Source of the DNA: Pseudomonas caspiana
GTDB lineage: Bacteria; Pseudomonadota; Gammaproteobacteria; Pseudomonadales; Pseudomonadaceae
NCBI RefSeq assembly: GCF_002158995.1
Contig: NZ_LOHF01000016.1
Span: 23,633 to 87,632 of the forward strand
Reading direction: 5' to 3'
DNA: 64,000 nucleotides
Part shown: positions 33,110 through 40,635 of the stretch, one piece after another
How the letters are laid out: each line of letters opens with the position of its first letter
Position numbering within the stretch: the stretch's first letter is position 1
The notes under the pieces: generated by a model
Told to the model about the DNA's origin: nothing
The model's database searches: none
The model's input: the letters and a program-made list of their open reading frames with translations, nothing else
Made by a program: the position numbers and the translations under genes

Positions 33110-33527
33110 TCTGATTTCCTTCTGCGCTATTTATCAACGTCGAATTTTAGATTTCATCGCATGGAGCTGTATTCAGCGAAACGCTTTATCATAGCGTAAG
33201 GCAAGTGATTGGAGACTTTAGCTGAATATGGCCAACTTGGAAGCTGAAGCCTATAAGGATAGGCGAAATCATCTGAACATCCTTGTAAGAAGATTCCTAC
33301 ACCATAGCCAGATGGCCAGTATGGGTAAAGCGCTACTGCGATCAGCGCTGAAAATTTTCAGAAATGCCCTACAACCTTGCTCCTTGCCCGCCTGCCCCAT
33401 GCCCCCTACCCTTGCACCGCGCCTAAGAAACGCACCAGAACCTCAAAAGCGGCGGCCAGACCGCACCCGATAAAATGCGGCTTTTTGTACCTGCGGCCTC
33501 CGGCTGCGCGTCCTAAAATCTCTGTTA
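33110..33527. other. Right border of the island
   Basis: It should hold the promoter of the DGQHR-HEPN operon and the right edge of the island. The base composition shifts from AT-rich to GC-rich between about 33.2 and 33.4 kb. A small CGCT/AGCG hairpin lies around 33182-33197. No matching terminal repeat to the left border was found by eye. Confidence 0.35.
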
Positions 33528-33607
33528 TGTCGGGAGTGGACCAATACAAGACCCGCAAGGGAAATACGTCCGGCCTTTTCTGCTTTGGGGTTTCTTAACT
33601 CCCGACA
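33528..33607 (+). promoter_or_regulatory. Structured leader of the BRO-N gene
   Basis: TGTCGGGAGT (33528-33537) and ACTCCCGACA (33598-33607) are perfect 10-bp inverted repeats enclosing 60 bases with further pairing potential (GACCCGCAAGGG, and CCCCAAAGCAG read on the minus strand). The structure ends about 25 bases before the BRO-N start codon. It looks like a conserved RNA leader or a regulatory palindrome pair. From memory, similar leaders recur upstream of small Pseudomonas genes, but no Rfam name comes to mind. Confidence 0.45.
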
Positions 33608-33630
33608 CCTTCAGCGTAAGAAGGCTACAA

Positions 33631-34212
33631 ATGCAGAGATCATTAATGCCAAACCTCGATTCCCAACTACCTCCCAAGCAACCCACCCCCGAAGCCCTAA
33701 TCCCCACCACCTTCCACCGCCATCACCGCCCACTGCGCACGGTCCTGCTGGAATCCCAGGTCTGGTTCTGCGCCCGGGATTTCAGTCGGTTGATGAGTTG
33801 GCCTTTGAATGAGCGCACGACGCGCAAACTGGATGATGATCAGCGTCGTATGGTGTTGCTCGGCGCTCATTACGGGGCTGAGGAGGAGTTGATGGTAAGT
33901 GAGTCGGGTATCTACGAGATGATGGTGTATCACTGCCATGCCGAGAAGCGCAGTTTGCGGCGCTGGATCACTAATGAGGTGGTGCCTTGTGTGCGTGATG
34001 GTGTTCCGCTCAATGACAACGCGCCGAGTTTGAGTCTGCTGCAATGGCCGGAGTTGTCGGTGTGTCTGTTGAATTGGCGCAGTGAGCCGTGGATCAGGTT
34101 GCGGGATATGCCAAGGTTGTTGCCGCATGGGCAGGTGCCGGAGGGTTCGGTGCGGGGTAAGGGGCGGTTGTCGTGGTGGCGGGCGGTTTGGCGTGGGGTT
34201 GGGTTCGGTTGA
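33631..34212 (+). CDS. BRO-N domain protein (phage antirepressor-like)
   Basis: A 193-residue protein with a BRO N-terminal domain as in phage antirepressors: TTFHRHHRPLRTVLLESQ with a WFCARDFSRLM block, then LLGAHYGAEEELMVSESGIYEMM, EKRSLRRWITNEVVPCVRD and a WP-rich tail. BRO-N proteins bind DNA and regulate phage or host genes. Here it stands alone without other phage genes, as is common in Pseudomonas chromosomes. ATG 33631 and ATG 33646 are both possible; the conserved part begins later. An 80-base structured leader lies upstream. Arg- and Trp-rich low-complexity residues finish the C-terminus. Confidence 0.8.
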   Translation: MQRSLMPNLDSQLPPKQPTPEALIPTTFHRHHRPLRTVLLESQVWFCARDFSRLMSWPLNERTTRKLDDDQRRMVLLGAHYGAEEELMVSESGIYEMMVYHCHAEKRSLRRWITNEVVPCVRDGVPLNDNAPSLSLLQWPELSVCLLNWRSEPWIRLRDMPRLLPHGQVPEGSVRGKGRLSWWRAVWRGVGFG

Positions 34213-34290
34213 TGGGTGATTTTGTGTTGGGTCTGGTGTGATAGGTCTGGCTTGGGTTTGTTGCTGGGTTTAGTGGTGATTAGGCGGTTG

Positions 34291-34420
34291 CTATCGCGGG
34301 CAAGCCCGCTCCTACAGGTTCTTTGTTTATTGCGAGGCGGCGCGGTGCCATGGACACCGAGGCTGTTGGCGGCGGTGTTTTTGGTTAGGCATCGTCGCAA
34401 GCAAGCTCGGCTCCCACAGG
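34291..34420. repeat. Pair of REP-like elements
   Basis: CTATCGCGGGCAAGCCCGCT with CCTACAGG (34291-34318) and TCGTCGCAAGCAAGCTCGGC with TCCCACAGG (34392-34420) are two same-orientation Pseudomonas REP elements about 70 bases apart between convergent genes. Confidence 0.7.
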
Positions 34421-34431
34421 ATTGCGGTTTT

Positions 34432-34722
34432 CTAGCCTTTCATGCGCTGGCGGTATTCCTGCACCATGGCTTTGGTGACATCTTCTTTGTAGCAGAGTGG
34501 CGCGTATCCGCCCGGCTTGCTGTAGGCGCTACGTTTGCCGCAGCTTCTGCCGTTGCGCATGGCGTTGTAGGGGCACGGGCAGTTGCCGGAATAGGCGGCG
34601 ATTGAGTCGTCGATTAACAGCTGGACGATGGCTGAATCGGGGGTTTTGGTGTCCTTGGCGGAGACCGAAAATGTGCAGAGCACTGCCAATACGGCGGCAA
34701 AGCTGATTCCTATCTTTTTCAT
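34432..34722 (-). CDS. Small secreted Cys-containing protein
   Basis: A 96-residue exported protein. A signal peptide (MKKIGISFAAVLAVLCTFSVSA in two parts: MKKIGISFAAVL, FSVSA) ends at about residue 22. The mature part has a conserved-looking Cys core: SGNCPCPYNAMRNGRSCGKR, then AYSKPGG and PLCYKEDVT. Four cysteines could form two disulphides in the periplasm. I recall this as a small family of unknown function, sometimes adjacent to nucleases, but cannot name it. It is monocistronic and convergent with the BRO-N gene across REP elements. Confidence 0.75.
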   Translation of the reverse strand: MKKIGISFAAVLAVLCTFSVSAKDTKTPDSAIVQLLIDDSIAAYSGNCPCPYNAMRNGRSCGKRSAYSKPGGYAPLCYKEDVTKAMVQEYRQRMKG

Positions 34723-34808
34723 GGCTAATCCTTAGCTGACGGGACGACTTGTCCGACCTGCTTTGTATCATGCCATCATTACGCCACTAAACTTATTTTA
34801 GGGTTGAG

Positions 34809-34839
34809 AGATTTGTCTCACCCGTGGTGAGACAAATCT
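34809..34839. terminator. Large perfect hairpin
   Basis: AGATTTGTCTCACC (34809-34822) pairs perfectly with GGTGAGACAAATCT (34826-34839) around a CGT loop, 20 bases after the stop of the 34859-35491 gene. There is no long T-run. It probably acts as a transcription end or mRNA-stabilising hairpin. Confidence 0.55.
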
Positions 34840-34858
34840 GCGCTTGGGTTTGGGCTTT

Positions 34859-35491
34859 TTATTGCGGCTTCGGTGGGTCGATGGGGTCCCAGTTGAAGTG
34901 CTGGCGCTCGCCGATGCCGTTGAAGTCCACGCGGTAGGTGTGTTGTTTGCCACCAACGTCACACACGCCAATGTAGTCGTGGTTGTGTTGTTCACGAGGC
35001 GGCGGCGTTTCGATGCGCACGGTTCCTTTGCAGCCCTGATGGTTGCAAGCCGCGGTTTTGCGATAGAGCAAGTAATCACCAGCTTCGTCGCGCTCGACCC
35101 AGCGACCATCAATGAAACGCGCCTGCCCTTCTGGAATGGTTTGCAGGGCTATCTTGCCCTTGGATTTGTAGAACACGAGGCCGAACATGCCGACGATGGC
35201 GATGGCCCAGGCGAGGATTTTCCAGCCGAGATTGAAGTAGGAAAAGATACCCACCGCATCGGCAAAGATGGACATGACGGACAGCGCAAACGCCGGTATG
35301 GAGCCTGCGAAATACCAGGCGCCTTTGTTGACGCTGGCGCGGCTCAGCCGTTGCACGCTGCTGGCTACAACTTCGAACTCGATGGGCCTACGCAGGGTGG
35401 ATTGGCTCTGGGCAATATTGATGTGATTGGCGTTACCGATAGAGCCAATGTTGATGTTGTTGCCATTCTCTTTGTCGTTGTCGTCGGACAT
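34859..35491 (-). CDS. Membrane protein with C-terminal soluble domain, unrecognised
   Basis: A 210-residue protein. The N-terminal 30 residues are Asn/Ile/Gly-rich (NGNNINIGSIGNANHINIAQ). A helix follows, then two membrane segments (about residues 62-80 and 85-105, around LSVMSIFADAVGIFSYF and ILAWAIAIVGMFGLVFY). The C-terminal domain (105-210) has Cys-x-His and Cys positions (CNHQGCKG, then IGVCDVGG) that could bind zinc. No family is recognised. It is transcribed alone; a 14-bp hairpin follows the stop. Confidence 0.7.
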   Translation of the reverse strand: MSDDNDKENGNNINIGSIGNANHINIAQSQSTLRRPIEFEVVASSVQRLSRASVNKGAWYFAGSIPAFALSVMSIFADAVGIFSYFNLGWKILAWAIAIVGMFGLVFYKSKGKIALQTIPEGQARFIDGRWVERDEAGDYLLYRKTAACNHQGCKGTVRIETPPPREQHNHDYIGVCDVGGKQHTYRVDFNGIGERQHFNWDPIDPPKPQ

Positions 35492-35893
35492 AACGTGCCT
35501 CGTGGGATTTCAGGGATGTGCTAGTGCGAGGTTGAAACTAACTAGAAGGACGATCGAAAACCACCGGACTTGATGTCTTTGCTCACGGACCTTATGGCGT
35601 AAGGGTTTCAGAGGTGGTTGGTACGGGCTGAGATGTTCAGGTTCTCAGCGCCAGTTCGTTTGACGCAGGAATGGACCTTAGCAAGGCGACGGACAGGACT
35701 GGTCGTTGAGGGAGAAAAAGAGAAGAGTCCTACGTGGCAGTAGGCTTTGTGGTGTAGGGCTGGCGATCCACATTGCTCGCGATAGCGTCAGCACAGGTAA
35801 TATTTTCACAGATCGAATCGCGAGCAAGCTCACTCCTACAGGGTCATCTGAGCTCGAGAATGACGCCTGCAATAACTAGCCAACCAAATCCGA
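35492..35893. other. Gap with one REPIN-like element
   Basis: No coding frame here looks real. It contains the REP pair at 35774-35841. Confidence 0.4.
35774..35841. repeat. REPIN-like inverted pair
   Basis: TTGCTCGCGATAGCGTCAGC and ATCGCGAGCAAGCTCACTCC, then TACAGG, face each other across about 20 bases of AT-rich spacer. Confidence 0.65.
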
Positions 35894-36097
35894 TCAGGCT
35901 CGTCCAGGCAGAAATCTGAAGTGGCGGATACCGATGTACTGGGCAAGCAACCAGCTTGAGATCATGAGCAAAAAAAGCATGAAGACGAAAACGAAAGCAA
36001 CCCAAGGCGAGCAGAGGTCGATGTCCAAGAATGCCAGCCATTGCGGGTAATCATCCTTAGACGCATCAAAGCTGTGATTTGCAGTAAGGGTATTCAT
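35894..36097 (-). CDS. Small membrane protein, possible second immunity protein
   Basis: A 67-residue protein with one strong hydrophobic segment (about residues 32-50, WVAFVFVFMLFLLMISSWLL) and a basic C-terminus. It follows the 128-residue membrane protein after 4 bases on the same strand, in an operon headed by the glycine-zipper protein. This three-gene order, toxin then two small membrane proteins, fits immunity against a membrane-targeting effector (inference). No family recognised. Confidence 0.6.
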   Translation of the reverse strand: MNTLTANHSFDASKDDYPQWLAFLDIDLCSPWVAFVFVFMLFLLMISSWLLAQYIGIRHFRFLPGRA

Positions 36098-36101
36098 ACG
36101 G

Positions 36102-36488
36102 TCAGCGCAGCGTTGTCAGTGCGTAGATCAGCACCATCCAAACCACGATCAGCCAAGTTAAAACGCTTAGAACCTTTAAATGTTTGCGCAAGTGAGCGGG
36201 GAGGTTTTTGAGGTCATCGGGGTCCATTTCACCTGACCGCAGCCCTGGACCCGGCCATTGCACCATGCCCCCAATCAGGGAAAGCAGGAAGATGCGTTCG
36301 AACCAACCCTGATTACACAAACCCGCCCGCGCTGCGACGTACCGACAGTTGCTCAAGGCTTCCACTAGAGCGCCCAAGTGACGGTTGGCGACGTATAGGT
36401 TAAGTATCAAAATGGCTACAGTTAGCAGAATTGGTCCACTAAGAAAGGCGACTTTCAACCAGATGATCCAAGCATCCGCCCTGATCAT
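36102..36488 (-). CDS. Membrane protein, candidate immunity to the upstream toxin
   Basis: A 128-residue protein with about three membrane segments: residues 10-30 (LKVAFLSGPILLTVAILILN), a weaker segment around IFLLSLIGGMV, and 104-125 (VLSVLTWLIVVWMVLIYAL). Its ATG overlaps the stop of the upstream glycine-zipper protein gene in an ATGA, so expression is coupled. Polytopic membrane proteins directly downstream of pore-forming effectors are commonly the cognate immunity proteins. No family recognised. Confidence 0.65.
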   Translation of the reverse strand: MIRADAWIIWLKVAFLSGPILLTVAILILNLYVANRHLGALVEALSNCRYVAARAGLCNQGWFERIFLLSLIGGMVQWPGPGLRSGEMDPDDLKNLPAHLRKHLKVLSVLTWLIVVWMVLIYALTTLR

Positions 36489-37672
36489 GGCGACATCCCC
36501 TCGTACAAAGTCTCACCTAGGGATTCTCCCCCGATACTGCCACCAGTCGTGCCTAACCATGACCCGGTACCAACGACCACAACAACACAGGCCACGCCGG
36601 GTAATCCTCCAGAAATGGTTAACGCGGCGCAAACAGGGCCTGCAAGTCGAGATGCCGCTAAACCACCTGCTATACCACCAGCCGTCGACCCAACAAACTT
36701 CCCCCCTTCCGTAAAATTGATCTTCCTGCACGCCTCGGCGTCTTTGCCTCTGCACACTTCCCGGATCGCCAGCACACCTGAAACGCCGCCGATGCCTATG
36801 CCGATGTAGCCACCTGCTTTCATATATTTGGCGGCTTTGCTTACAGATTCGACGTGCGTTGAGTAGCCGTGAATGCTTTTGGGTCCGCCAGCTTCTTTCC
36901 AGTGGTGGACGAGGCTGCGGCTAGAAATACCGAGCGCTTTCTTCAGGCTGTGATGATCACTCATGGTGGTGAGGCTGCGCAGGCGAGTAGATTTCAGGAG
37001 GTGGGCGTCGAGTTGGTTAAGTAGCTCTTTGCGTTGGGCGAAGAATTCCGGGGAGTTGAGGTGGCCGTGTTTAAGGAAGCTGTTTTGGTGCAGTTCTTCA
37101 ATGGCTTTCAAGGTGTTGGCCATTTGGGCCAAGTGTTTTTCCATCACGGCAGCGCTGACACCAAGCCAGGTGGAAGTCTGGCCGGTGAAGCTGACAATTT
37201 CCGCCGCATGGCGGTACATGAAGTCAGCTTCGTCAGGGCTCAATGGAGCCAGTGCGGCTTTGACTTGATGGGCGGCCTGCATGAGCTGTGATTCAGCGTA
37301 GGTGCATGAGGTGCTGTTGGGGTCGCTGAGGACGATCAGGGTGCCCGCTTTGACGATGTCCTCAAGGTTGGGGTTAAGGGCACTGAACTTGATCAATGCG
37401 CTGACGGGCATGTTGTCGAACAGGCCGTGGTAGAAGTCGTAGGCCGATACGCTTTGCGGGACGATATAAAAACCGGGTTCGGCGGCGGGTGCTGTTTCGG
37501 CAGCAATGAGGGTGCGCGGCTGCGGATTTTCGAAGCTGTAGTTGTGAGACGAGGGATATTGAGGTGCGTCGAGGATGGGTGGATTGTGATCAATCTCGGG
37601 AGACCGCTGGCCAAATCCATAGCGCTTTTCAACCTCCATGTTATTGGGGTTGGTCCTGGGTCTATCAGACAT
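36485..37672 (-). CDS. Candidate pore-forming toxin with LysM-like and glycine-zipper regions
   Basis: A 395-residue protein. The N-terminus is Pro/Asn-rich. A LysM-like segment follows (FYIVPQSVSAYDFYHGLFDN, then ALNPNLEDIVKAGTLIVLSD; about residues 65-125). The middle (about 130-280) is helical. The C-terminus (about 290-395) is Gly/Ala-rich and hydrophobic with repeated GxxxG spacing (YIGIGIGGVSGVLAI, then STAGGIAGGLAASRLAGPVC and TGGSIGGESLGETL), resembling glycine-zipper or colicin-like membrane domains of pore-forming T6SS or similar effectors. ATG 37672 has AGGAG 8 bases upstream; an in-frame start at 37714 is less likely. Two small membrane proteins follow in an ATGA-coupled operon. 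A role as an antibacterial effector is inference. Confidence 0.6.
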   Translation of the reverse strand: MSDRPRTNPNNMEVEKRYGFGQRSPEIDHNPPILDAPQYPSSHNYSFENPQPRTLIAAETAPAAEPGFYIVPQSVSAYDFYHGLFDNMPVSALIKFSALNPNLEDIVKAGTLIVLSDPNSTSCTYAESQLMQAAHQVKAALAPLSPDEADFMYRHAAEIVSFTGQTSTWLGVSAAVMEKHLAQMANTLKAIEELHQNSFLKHGHLNSPEFFAQRKELLNQLDAHLLKSTRLRSLTTMSDHHSLKKALGISSRSLVHHWKEAGGPKSIHGYSTHVESVSKAAKYMKAGGYIGIGIGGVSGVLAIREVCRGKDAEACRKINFTEGGKFVGSTAGGIAGGLAASRLAGPVCAALTISGGLPGVACVVVVVGTGSWLGTTGGSIGGESLGETLYEGMSP

Positions 37673-38087
37673 GGCGACGGCTCCTCGCGGGGGCAAAGAA
37701 ACGGAGCCTAACAAGGCCGCAGGCGGCGGAGGTTGGGGTTGGAACGAATCAGAAAGGTCCTACTTCTATTGTCGAAAATGTTTGTGGGATTTGAAGGTGA
37801 TGGAATGATGGTTCGGGTGACTGGATGGACCTTTTCCCGGCTAAAGCCAGTTCCACGATATCGCGACAATATTTTGGATTGCGCAGGACCAGTGGGAGGC
37901 TTGCCCGCGATAAGGTCCATGCGATCTAACGTGAATCGCGTCCAGCCTTATCGCGAGCAAGCTCAGCTCCCACAGGCTTCAATGCTGACTGCTGAGCGCA
38001 ATCGCAGCAACACAATGCGTGGGCTCGTTCTTCGGGATTTGGTAAAGTCTGCGCCCTGCCCGCTTCTGTCTCTTCAGGTTTAATGCT
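37673..38087. other. Gap between divergent genes, holding a REPIN
   Basis: It holds the promoters of the toxin operon (minus) and the zinc-finger gene (plus). A REPIN lies at 37892-37976. Nothing else is supported. Confidence 0.4.
37892..37976. repeat. REPIN, class with GTGGGAG...CTCCCAC ends
   Basis: GTGGGAGGCTTGCCCGCGAT and ATCGCGAGCAAGCTCAGCTC with CCACAGG, read from the middle, face each other. The spacer contains AATCGCGTCCAGCC, which recurs in the REPIN at 63113-63204. Confidence 0.8.
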
Positions 38088-38423
38088 GTGAAACTCTCTC
38101 GACTCAACACGTTGATTGCTCGTGCTTCTGCCTGGTTGCGGGGCAAGCGTGAGGGTGTGGTTGAGTTGCAGTCGGATAAAGCTGACGTGTCCAGCGCGCC
38201 AGCTACTGAGCCTGTTACGCCTAAGGTCAGGAAGGTCAAACCGAAGGCAGTACCTAAAACAACAGCGGAGCCAAAAGCGCCGGCGTGCCCGCATTGCAAG
38301 AAAGTAATGGTGCTGAAGGTCGCCCGCACTGGAGCCAACGCCGGGGGTAATTTCTGGGGGTGTGGGGATTATCCGAAGTGCCGAGGGATTAGGGCGATCT
38401 TTGCGCCGATGAAGGTTAAGTGA
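38088..38423 (+). CDS. Topoisomerase-type C4 zinc-finger protein
   Basis: A 111-residue protein. The N-terminal helix is followed by a basic Lys/Pro/Ala-rich linker (about residues 25-65). The C-terminus is a topoisomerase C4 zinc finger: CPHCKKVMVLKVARTG, then GGNFWGCGDYPKCRG. Cys positions follow C-x2-C...C-x5-C. The finger binds single-stranded DNA in topoisomerase I; here it stands alone on a basic tail, so a DNA- or RNA-binding role is likely but the partner is unknown. A hairpin with flanking T-run follows at 38452. Confidence 0.8.
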   Translation: MKLSRLNTLIARASAWLRGKREGVVELQSDKADVSSAPATEPVTPKVRKVKPKAVPKTTAEPKAPACPHCKKVMVLKVARTGANAGGNFWGCGDYPKCRGIRAIFAPMKVK

Positions 38424-38451
38424 TCTTCGTTTTGGATGGATGCGCTGAAGC

Positions 38452-38478
38452 AAAAGTCTCGGCAGTGCTGAGACTTTT
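38452..38478. terminator. Intrinsic terminator-like hairpin
   Basis: AAAAGTCTC (38452-38460) and GAGACTTTT (38470-38478) form a 9-bp stem around GGCAGTGCT, about 30 bases after the zinc-finger gene. The flanking A and T tracts suit termination in either direction. Confidence 0.6.
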
Positions 38479-38500
38479 GCTGTGCTGAAACGGGAGCGTT

Positions 38501-38527
38501 ATTTGTGTCAGCAGCGCTGACACAAAT
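38501..38527. repeat. Perfect 12-bp inverted repeat
   Basis: ATTTGTGTCAGC pairs with GCTGACACAAAT around AGC. Related TGTGTCAG/GTGTCA words recur at about 38544, 38690 and 38704, so it may belong to a set of operator-like or hairpin repeats. Function unknown. Confidence 0.45.
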
Positions 38528-38740
38528 GGTCCACTTAAATAGTGTCACCACTGGGGACACAAAGTCATAGGCTGGCAAATCCCGCTCGGTTGCTGACCCG
38601 GCAATATGTCATGGCAGATAACAGACTGATCAACAAATCCTCAATTGCCTGAGTTGAAATGAAATTCGCTCCCACAGGTCCCTTTGTGTAGTGTCAGGAA
38701 GATTGTGTCAGTTACCCGTTGGGCATCGAAGTCCGCAGCC

Positions 38741-38977
38741 CTACCCCTCAACCCCATGACTGATCATCCAGCGAATCATGCTCGCCAGCGGCACGCGATG
38801 ATGACGCACGGTGCACCACGCCGCGTCATCGTGGCTGAACAATTCGACGTAGCGGCTCAGTAATACATGGCGGCCATCCTCGGCAACGCGCAGTTCAATC
38901 TCGCGGCTGTGCAGTGACGCGGGATTGGGGTTTCGGGTTCTGCGGTGCAGGACCAGGGCTTCGGTTCTACTCGTCAT
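38741..38977 (-). CDS. Conserved-looking small protein overlapping mlaA
   Basis: A 78-residue protein starting MTSRTEALVLHRRTRN and ending MIRWMISHGVEG. The ATG at 38977 has GGAGG 8 bases upstream, located inside the end of mlaA, and the genes overlap by 11 bases. It contains REIELRVAEDGRHVLLSRYV and WCTVRHHRVPLASMIRWMI. I do not recognise a domain. The tight overlap with mlaA suggests co-expression. The longer open frame up to 39073 lies wholly within mlaA and is not used. Confidence 0.65.
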   Translation of the reverse strand: MTSRTEALVLHRRTRNPNPASLHSREIELRVAEDGRHVLLSRYVELFSHDDAAWCTVRHHRVPLASMIRWMISHGVEG

Positions 38978-39755
38978 CGGTCTCACCTCCAGGACAGGTT
39001 GAATCGCTTGGGACGACCTTGCCTGACTTGCCTTCAACCACGAAGTTGGCGCGTTTCTGGGCCACGGTGTCACGCAGGGCTATGTAGTAATCCGGTTGTT
39101 TGCGCAGTTGGTCAGTGAACGGCAAAGCTTCAGCGCGGCCGTCGACAATGCCGCCGACGGTATTGATAGTGCCAAGGGTCTGCACGGTGTCGCTGTTGCT
39201 GCCCAGCGGGTCAACCACGAAACTCAGCACTTTGCCGGTTGCGTCCCGCAGGTTGCCGGTGCCGAGCAGTGGCAGTTCGACGATTGGCCCATTGGCGATG
39301 TTCCACACGCCGAAGGTCTGACCAAAGTCGGACTTGTGGCGCTCGATGCCCATCTTGCCGGAGACGTCGATCAAACCGACGATCCCCACGGTGGTGTTGA
39401 TCACAAAACGCCCGAAAGTGACGATTGAGCGCTCGCCGTTACCTTGCAGCAGGTCGTTGATGAACACCTTCGGTTCGCCGAAGTTGGCAACGAAGTTATG
39501 CACGCCGGTCTGGAAGAAGTCCGGCAGATGGCGATAGCCACGGGCGACCGGAGCGATGGCGTAATCGTCGACGGTGCGGTTAAAAGCGAAGATGCCACGG
39601 TTGACCGGTTCTGCGGGGTCATGAAGGGTGTAGCTGACGTTGTCGCAAGGGCCAGCCGGTGTGGACGGCGCACTTGCGCAGCCGCTGACCAGCACGACGA
39701 GGAAACCAGCGAAGGTGAAACGTGCGACAGGCGGAGCGCTTTTGAGAGTGGGCAT
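38967..39755 (-). CDS. mlaA: Phospholipid-binding lipoprotein MlaA (VacJ)
   Basis: A 262-residue outer-membrane lipoprotein of the Mla pathway, which removes mislocalised phospholipids from the outer leaflet and passes them to MlaC. The signal peptide ends in the lipobox LVSGCAS, with lipidated Cys near residue 26. Family blocks follow: DPAEPVNRGIFAFNRTVDDY, then NFVANFGEPKVFINDLLQGN, RFVINTTVGIVGLIDVSGKM and QTFGVWNIANGPIVELPLLG. Length and motifs are complete. A small ORF overlaps its 3' end. It is divergent from the response-regulator gene across about 170 bases. Confidence 0.96.
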   Translation of the reverse strand: MPTLKSAPPVARFTFAGFLVVLVSGCASAPSTPAGPCDNVSYTLHDPAEPVNRGIFAFNRTVDDYAIAPVARGYRHLPDFFQTGVHNFVANFGEPKVFINDLLQGNGERSIVTFGRFVINTTVGIVGLIDVSGKMGIERHKSDFGQTFGVWNIANGPIVELPLLGTGNLRDATGKVLSFVVDPLGSNSDTVQTLGTINTVGGIVDGRAEALPFTDQLRKQPDYYIALRDTVAQKRANFVVEGKSGKVVPSDSTCPGGETDDE

Positions 39756-39924
39756 GCAAGGTGATCTCGGCTAGGACTGGCGTTGATCCTGCCTGCGGTT
39801 TTTTGCCTGAAGATTTCTGTTTTATTGCCTGCCGGTCGCTTTATTACCGAGTTGAAATATATGACGTAGCGCCAGGAATGATTTTAGATAGGCACTGCGA
39901 ATCCACTCCGGCAGCGAGCCCACT

Positions 39925-40635
39925 GTGAGCCATTTACTACTGGTCGACGACGACGTTGAAGTCCTCGCCCTTTTGCAGAAATTCCTTGAACAGCATGGCT
40001 ACAGCGTCGAAGTCGCTACCGATGGCCCTTCGCTGTGGCGGGCGATCGAGCGGCGCTTGCCGGACTTGATCATCCTCGACGTGATGCTACCCGGCGAAAG
40101 CGGTCTGGTGCTCTGTCAGCAATTGCGGGCCAAACACAAGATCGCAGTGATCATGCTGACGGCCATGGGCGAACTGAGCGACAGGGTTATCGGCCTGGAG
40201 TTGGGTGCCGACGATTACCTGACCAAGCCGTTCGACGCCCGGGAGTTGTTGGCGCGGGTGCGTGCTGTGCTCAGGCGTGTGGGGGAAGCGGCAACGGTGT
40301 CCAATGACTCTTCGCGCTCGATCCTGGAGTTTGCCAACTGGCAGCTGGATGTCACCCGCCGCGAGTTGCGCTCGCCGGAGAAGGTGATGATTCCGCTCTC
40401 CACCGGGGAGTTCGAATTGCTGCTGGTGTTTGCCGAACACCCGCGACGCATTCTCACCCGTCAGCAGTTACTGGACCTGGCGCGAGGCGAGTCCTACGAC
40501 GCGTTTGATCGCAGTGTGGATGTTCAGGTCAGCAGACTGCGGCGCAAATTGGAGGCTGATATTCACAGTGAGCCGATGATTCGCACGATCCGTAACGGTG
40601 GTTATCTGTTCAGCCCGTCTGTGGTGAAGCGATGA
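39925..40635 (+). CDS. OmpR-family response regulator
   Basis: A 236-residue DNA-binding response regulator. The receiver domain begins LLLVDDDVEVLALL and carries the phospho-acceptor Asp in LIILDVMLPGESG, the conserved Thr in VIMLTAMG and Lys in DYLTKPFDARELLARV. The C-terminal winged helix (from about residue 140) contains LSTGEFELLLVFAEHPRRIL and FDRSVDVQVSRLRRKLE. The start is GTG. The stop overlaps the downstream kinase ATG (ATGA), so the two form a two-component pair. The stimulus cannot be told from sequence. Confidence 0.95.
   Translation: MSHLLLVDDDVEVLALLQKFLEQHGYSVEVATDGPSLWRAIERRLPDLIILDVMLPGESGLVLCQQLRAKHKIAVIMLTAMGELSDRVIGLELGADDYLTKPFDARELLARVRAVLRRVGEAATVSNDSSRSILEFANWQLDVTRRELRSPEKVMIPLSTGEFELLLVFAEHPRRILTRQQLLDLARGESYDAFDRSVDVQVSRLRRKLEADIHSEPMIRTIRNGGYLFSPSVVKR

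Noticed and set aside
33528..33607. Integron attC site
   Set aside because: The inverted ends lack the conserved attC core GTTRRRY/RYYYAAC and no integron integrase is present.
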